From positions 1 to 19,549 of the forward strand of contig CAMLJY010000091.1 in assembly GCA_946480465.1 (NCBI GenBank): 19,549 nt of DNA. The letters are read 5' to 3'. Position 1 is the stretch's first letter; each line of letters starts with the position of its first letter. The translations under genes were made by a program, and so were the position numbers. Source of the stretch: an uncultured Burkholderiales bacterium (lineage in GTDB: Bacteria > Pseudomonadota > Gammaproteobacteria > Burkholderiales > Burkholderiaceae). The notes below the pieces were generated by a model, which saw only the letters and a program-made list of their open reading frames with translations, searched no databases and was not told where the DNA came from. Below, one piece after another: positions 15,909 to 19,549 of the stretch.

Positions 15909-17537
15909 TCAGCCCGCCCGCAGGCGCAGCGCCAGCGCCGTGCCGGCTTCGTCACCCGAGGTGAAGGCTTCCTCGAACACCGAGTAGCCGGCCAGGTCGG
16001 CATGCGCGAAGGCCAGTCGCCCGGCCGCGGGCCGCGCCAAGGCCGCCAGCGCGGCGGACCCGCGCAGGCCGGGCACGGGCACGCTCATCGCGTGGCCGTA
16101 GCGCATCAGCACCACCTGCTGCAGCTTGGCCGGCAGGTCGGGGTGCAGCGGCAACAGTTCGTCGACCATGCGCCGGCCCCACAGCGAAGCGCTGCCGGAC
16201 AGCAGTGTGCCGCGCTGGTCCGGCGTTAGGGCGCGGTAGGCGGTGATGACGGTCGACGCCGGCCGCGGGTCCAGCCGCTGGTGGCCGGCATCGACGTAGC
16301 CCAGCGTCGTGCTGCCATAGGCCACGTTGTCCCAGGCCGGCGGCGCGCCGAGGCGGCGGTCGAGCAGCGGCTCGCCCAGGCGCAGGTTGGCCACCAGCCA
16401 GGGGGCGCGGTGCTGCAGCGCCAGCACCTCGGCCAGCGCGGCCGGCGGCGCCGCCAGCACCCGCGCCGCGACGAACAGCGGCACGCACAGCACCGCCGCC
16501 TGCGCGGTCCAGGCCTCGGCGCGGCCGCTGGCTTCGTCGATGGCCAGCGCCTGCACGCCGTGCCGCGATTCATGCACCCGCAGCACCGTGCGGCCGACCT
16601 GCAGGCGCTCGCGCAGCGGCGCGGCCAGGCGCTCGGCGAGCCAGGCATTGCCTTCGGGCCAGGTGAAGACGGCGTCGCGCTCGCCGGCCTCGTCGCCCGG
16701 TGCGTGGAAGCCGTGGCGGCTGGCGAAGTAATGCAGGCCGGCCCAGGCGGAGACCGTCTCGCAGCCGGCGCCATAGTCGTCGCGGCAGGCGTAGTCCAGG
16801 TACCAGCGCAGCCGCGGGTCGTTCAGGCCGCGCTGGTCGAGCCAGACGGCAAAGGGCTGCGCGTCCAGCGCGGCATGGTCCGAGGTCCAGCGCGCGCGGC
16901 CCGTCGGGATCGCGAAGCCCAGACGCTGCGCGGCGGCCACCTCGCGCGCGAAGGCCTGGTACTGGCGCTGCGTGGCGGACCGGCGATCGGCCGGAGGCAG
17001 CAGCCCCTCGTGCCACGCACCGTCGATGAAGAGACGCTCCTGCGGGCTGTGGCACAGGTGCCGCTCGTCGGGCACGCTGCGGCCGGCGCGGCGCTGCATC
17101 AGGCCGATCTCGTGCAGCCACTCCAGCACCTCGCGCGCCGGCTCGGCCGGCACCGGCAGGTAGTGCGCGCCCAGCGGGCAGCGCAGCCCGCCCAGTGCAT
17201 GGCCGCGGCTGTTGCCGCCGGGCGCGTCTTCCAGCTCGAGCACCGCGATGTCCTGGATGCCGCCGCGCTGCAGCGCGCGCGCCGCGGCCAGGCCGGCGAT
17301 GCCGGCGCCGATCACCAGCACGTCGGCGCGGCGCTGCACGGCGGGCGCGGGCAACGCGCTGCCGCGCCCGCCGCGCAGGCGGTGGCCGCGCTCGGCGCCG
17401 GCGCCGATCCAGCGGGCTTCGGCCACGGCGTCGGACACCGCCTCGCCTCGGTGGCAGCCGCTCATATTGGACGTCAGCAGCGTGGCCGCGCCGGCGGCCA
17501 GCACGCCGCGCCGGCCTATTCGTGCACCTTGCCCCAT
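15909..17537 (-). CDS. FAD-dependent amine-oxidase-like oxidoreductase with Tat/lipoprotein-type leader
   Basis: A 542-residue flavoprotein. The FAD-binding fold is clear: [20 protein letters not shown] near residues 71-90 (GxGxxG at 77-82), then the acidic strand end [14 protein letters not shown]. The rest resembles flavin monoamine oxidases (NAD(P)-binding Rossmann-like class), ending [20 protein letters not shown] where the flavin-contacting C-terminal motif lies. The N-terminus reads [23 protein letters not shown]: twin arginines at 9-10, a hydrophobic stretch, and a Cys at residue 28 in a weak lipobox (M-S-G-C). This suggests Tat export and possible lipid attachment. The ATG at 17537 overlaps the end of the aminopropyltransferase gene by 22 bp in another frame, implying coupled translation. 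The amine substrate is inferred from context, not shown. Confidence 0.85.
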   Translation of the reverse strand: MGQGARIGRRGVLAAGAATLLTSNMSGCHRGEAVSDAVAEARWIGAGAERGHRLRGGRGSALPAPAVQRRADVLVIGAGIAGLAAARALQRGGIQDIAVLELEDAPGGNSRGHALGGLRCPLGAHYLPVPAEPAREVLEWLHEIGLMQRRAGRSVPDERHLCHSPQERLFIDGAWHEGLLPPADRRSATQRQYQAFAREVAAAQRLGFAIPTGRARWTSDHAALDAQPFAVWLDQRGLNDPRLRWYLDYACRDDYGAGCETVSAWAGLHYFASRHGFHAPGDEAGERDAVFTWPEGNAWLAERLAAPLRERLQVGRTVLRVHESRHGVQALAIDEASGRAEAWTAQAAVLCVPLFVAARVLAAPPAALAEVLALQHRAPWLVANLRLGEPLLDRRLGAPPAWDNVAYGSTTLGYVDAGHQRLDPRPASTVITAYRALTPDQRGTLLSGSASLWGRRMVDELLPLHPDLPAKLQQVVLMRYGHAMSVPVPGLRGSAALAALARPAAGRLAFAHADLAGYSVFEEAFTSGDEAGTALALRLRAG

Positions 17538-19132
17538 TCGGCCTCGAAGGTGTGCACCAGCACCTGGTTGGAGAGCCGGTTCGGCTCCGCCGGCACGCGC
17601 GCCATGTCCGGCGGAAAGTCCAGCAGCGCGGGCCAGGACTGCGGCGTCAGGAAGCGCAGGCCGGCCGGCAGCACCTTCGGCGGCGTCCACGGCCGCCGCC
17701 CGGCGAGGATGAAGCCCCACTCGCCGAAGCTGGGCACGTGCACGTGGTACGGCGTGGTGGCGAGCCCGGCGGCTTCGATCGTCGCGGCCACGGTCCAGAA
17801 GCTCTTGCGCGCGATCAGCGGGGACGAGGTCTGCACCACCATGTAGCCGCCCGCCGCCAGCCGCTGGTCCAGCCGCTGGTAGAAGCTGAGCGTGTAGAGC
17901 TTGCCGATCGAGAAGTTGGTGGGGTCGGGGAAGTCGACGACGATGACGTCGAAGCTCTCGTCGCTGGCCTCCAGCCAGCCGAAGGCATCGGCGTTGACGA
18001 TGCGCAGCTTCGGCGAGCGCAGCGCGTCGCCGTTGAGCTTGCGCAGCATCGGCGTGGCGGCGAACAGCGTGGTCATGTGCGGGTCCAGCTCCACCAGCGT
18101 GACGCGTTCGACCGCGGGGTGCTTCAGCACCTCGCGCACCGCCATGCCGTCGCCGCCGCCCAGCACCAGCACGCGCTTGGGCGCGCCGTGCGCGGCCATC
18201 GCGGGGTGCACCAGGGCCTCGTGGTAGCGGTACTCGTCACGCGAGTGGAACTGCAGGTTGCCGTTCAGGAAGAGCCGCACGCCGGCCTTGCCGGACGTGA
18301 CCACGATGCGCTGATAGGCACTGGACTCGCGCAGCACCACGCGGTCGCCGTAGAAGCGGTCCTCGGCCCAGGTGGTCAGCCCGTCGGCCCCGGCCATGGC
18401 GGCGGCCAGCGTGCCGATCACCAGCACGCAGGCCGCCACGTGCGAGGCCAGCGCGCGCAGCTCGGCGCGGAAGAGCCACAGCGCCCAGGCGGCCACGGCC
18501 GCATTCAGGAGGCCGAAGAACACGCCCGTGCGCACCAGCCCCAGGTGTGGCACCAGCAGCAGCGGAAAGGCCACCGACACCGCCAGCGCGCCCAGGTAGT
18601 CGAAGGTCAGCACCTGCGACACCAGCTCCTTCAGCGCATAACGCTGCTGGAAATGGCGCTTCAGGATGCGCATCACCAGCGGGATCTCCAACCCCACCAG
18701 CGTGCCCACCACCAGCACCAGCCCGTACAGCAGCAGCCGGAACGGCAGCGCGTGGCCCGCCGGCAGCAGGCTGTGCGCGGCGAACAGCGCCGCCGGCATC
18801 AGCCCGCCGACCAGGCCCACCAGCAGCTCGATGCGCAGGAACTGCGCCACCAGCTGGCGCTCGATGAAGCGCGACAGCCAGGAACCGATGCCCATCGCGA
18901 AGAGATAACTTCCGATGACGGTGGAGAACTGCAGCACCGAATCGCCCAGCAGGTAGCTGGCGAGCGCGCCGGCTGCCAGTTCGTAGACCAGGCCGCAGGC
19001 GGCGACGACGAAGACCGAGGCCAGCAGCGCCAGCTCCGCCGGCGAGGCGCTGGAAGGCGCCTCGGACGGCACTTCAGAAGCGGGGGGAGCGGGCAGGCTG
19101 GACATGGCGGGCGGCGGGGCGGTGCCTATCAT
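17516..19132 (-). CDS. speE: membrane-anchored polyamine aminopropyltransferase (spermidine synthase-like)
   Basis: A 538-residue fusion-type protein. After a Pro/Ser/Ala-rich start, about seven hydrophobic helices fill residues 33-255, for example ALLASVFVVAACGLVYELAA and LLLYGLVLVVGTLVGLEIP. The C-terminal half is a spermidine-synthase fold: SAYQRIVVTS and LFLNGNLQFHSRDEYRYHE, the dcSAM-binding loop VLVLGGGDGMAVREVLK near 320-336, TLVELDPHMT, and the catalytic DFPDPTNFSIGKLYTLSFY near 400-418. It should move aminopropyl from decarboxylated SAM to a polyamine such as putrescine. Two starts are possible. The ATG at 19132 has GAGGG five bases upstream; the ATG at 19105 has no such site and would give 529 residues. 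It overlaps the next gene by 22 bp. Pseudomonas aeruginosa has a comparable second speE beside speD (PA4774/PA4773). Confidence 0.92.
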   Translation of the reverse strand: MIGTAPPPAMSSLPAPPASEVPSEAPSSASPAELALLASVFVVAACGLVYELAAGALASYLLGDSVLQFSTVIGSYLFAMGIGSWLSRFIERQLVAQFLRIELLVGLVGGLMPAALFAAHSLLPAGHALPFRLLLYGLVLVVGTLVGLEIPLVMRILKRHFQQRYALKELVSQVLTFDYLGALAVSVAFPLLLVPHLGLVRTGVFFGLLNAAVAAWALWLFRAELRALASHVAACVLVIGTLAAAMAGADGLTTWAEDRFYGDRVVLRESSAYQRIVVTSGKAGVRLFLNGNLQFHSRDEYRYHEALVHPAMAAHGAPKRVLVLGGGDGMAVREVLKHPAVERVTLVELDPHMTTLFAATPMLRKLNGDALRSPKLRIVNADAFGWLEASDESFDVIVVDFPDPTNFSIGKLYTLSFYQRLDQRLAAGGYMVVQTSSPLIARKSFWTVAATIEAAGLATTPYHVHVPSFGEWGFILAGRRPWTPPKVLPAGLRFLTPQSWPALLDFPPDMARVPAEPNRLSNQVLVHTFEAEWGKVHE

Positions 19133-19137
19133 CGCAG

Positions 19138-19142
19138 CCCTC
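19138..19142 (-). promoter_or_regulatory. ribosome-binding site favouring the upstream speE start
   Basis: GAGGG on the minus strand lies five bases before the ATG at 19132. No comparable sequence precedes the alternative ATG at 19105, so it tips the choice to 19132. Confidence 0.5.
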
Positions 19143-19180
19143 GGTTCACCGGCCCGCCTTCAGCGGCAGGCCGGGCCCCG

Positions 19181-19549
19181 TCAAACCCAGAGCGTCGCCT
19201 CCAGCTCGATCTGCGGCACGCCACCCAGCGCCTTCGACACCGGGCAGTTCTTCTTCGCACCTTCGGCGATCTCCTGGAAGGTCGCGTCGTCCAGCCCCGG
19301 CACCTTGGCCTGCAGCTTCAGCTGGATGCGGTCGATCGCGAAGCCTTCGCCCTGCTTGGCCAGGCGCACGTGGGCCTGCGTCTCGACCTGCTCGGTGGCG
19401 TAGCCGGCCTTGTCGCAGGCGAAGGAGAACGCCATCGTGAAGCAGGCGGCGTGGGCGGCGCCCAGGATCTCCTCCGGGTTGCTCGCGCTCTTGTCGTCCT
19501 CGAAGCGGCTGGCAAAGCCATAGGCCACGTCCTGCAGAGCGCCGGTCTC
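19181..19549 (-). CDS. OsmC-family peroxidase/organic hydroperoxide protein (5' end outside the window)
   Basis: The frame is open to the right edge, with codons reading ETGALQD before VAYGFASRF, so the start lies outside the window. About 122 of roughly 140 residues are visible. Both family cysteines are there: NPEEILGAAHAACFTMAFSF and GAKKNCPVSKALGGV. These form the thiol pair that reduces organic hydroperoxides in OsmC/Ohr proteins. The Phe-rich ASRFED and NPEE motifs fit the OsmC (OsmC/YhfA) branch rather than Ohr. An in-frame GTG at 19528 is a valine codon inside the conserved region, not the start. It precedes the aminopropyltransferase gene by 48 bp on the same strand; whether the two share a transcript is unclear. 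Confidence 0.92.
   Translation of the reverse strand, partial: ETGALQDVAYGFASRFEDDKSASNPEEILGAAHAACFTMAFSFACDKAGYATEQVETQAHVRLAKQGEGFAIDRIQLKLQAKVPGLDDATFQEIAEGAKKNCPVSKALGGVPQIELEATLWV

Noticed and set aside
14834..16003. Longer aldo/keto reductase starting at 16003
   Set aside because: The additional 62 residues have no likeness to the family, overlap the end of the flavoprotein gene by 95 bp and precede the conserved start [11 protein letters not shown].

Overview
This is a very GC-rich chromosomal segment of about 19.5 kb. Its dense operons, strongly GC-biased third codon positions and protein families fit a betaproteobacterium of the order Burkholderiales, perhaps the Rubrivivax/Leptothrix/Ideonella group. 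The taxonomic placement is inferred from composition and protein likeness; there is no rRNA gene to confirm it. I see no tRNA, rRNA, insertion sequence, phage gene, CRISPR array or replication origin. Most of the window is ordinary core and near-core metabolism.

Layout, left to right. (1) The window opens with the C-terminal end of a chemoreceptor-like protein (+). It converges on a minus-strand pair made of DNA topoisomerase III (topB) and a small DUF167 protein. (2) Divergent from topB is a plus-strand operon: a complete SET-domain lysine methyltransferase with a post-SET zinc motif, biotin-protein ligase (birA, without a DNA-binding domain), and a membrane-anchored SPOR-like protein. (3) A minus-strand secreted subtilisin-like protease follows, with a pro-region, an S8 catalytic domain, a PKD-like domain and a GlyGly-CTERM tail. 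(4) Next comes a 440-bp gene-free stretch holding tandem 11-bp repeats and a strong hairpin. (5) A minus-strand central-carbon operon has transketolase (tkt) followed by glyceraldehyde-3-phosphate dehydrogenase (gap). (6) Divergent from tkt, S-adenosylmethionine decarboxylase (speD) overlaps a MurU-like sugar-1-phosphate nucleotidyltransferase. (7) A DMT/EamA exporter (-) is divergent from an AraC-family regulator (+), a typical regulator and target pair. (8) The right end is a minus-strand run: an OsmC-family protein (cut by the window edge), a seven-helix membrane-anchored polyamine aminopropyltransferase, an overlapping FAD-dependent amine-oxidase-like protein with a Tat/lipoprotein-like leader, and a Kv-beta-like aldo/keto reductase.

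Functional links. SpeD and the membrane SpeE-like enzyme together could convert S-adenosylmethionine and putrescine to spermidine. The amine-oxidase-like flavoprotein that overlaps the aminopropyltransferase gene suggests a polyamine or related amine role near the membrane. tkt and gap serve the pentose phosphate/Calvin and glycolytic routes. The two points most worth following up are the eukaryote-like SET methyltransferase next to a topoisomerase III with a histone-H1-like Lys/Ala tail, and the membrane aminopropyltransferase/flavoprotein pair. I found nothing that clearly amounts to a wholly new system.
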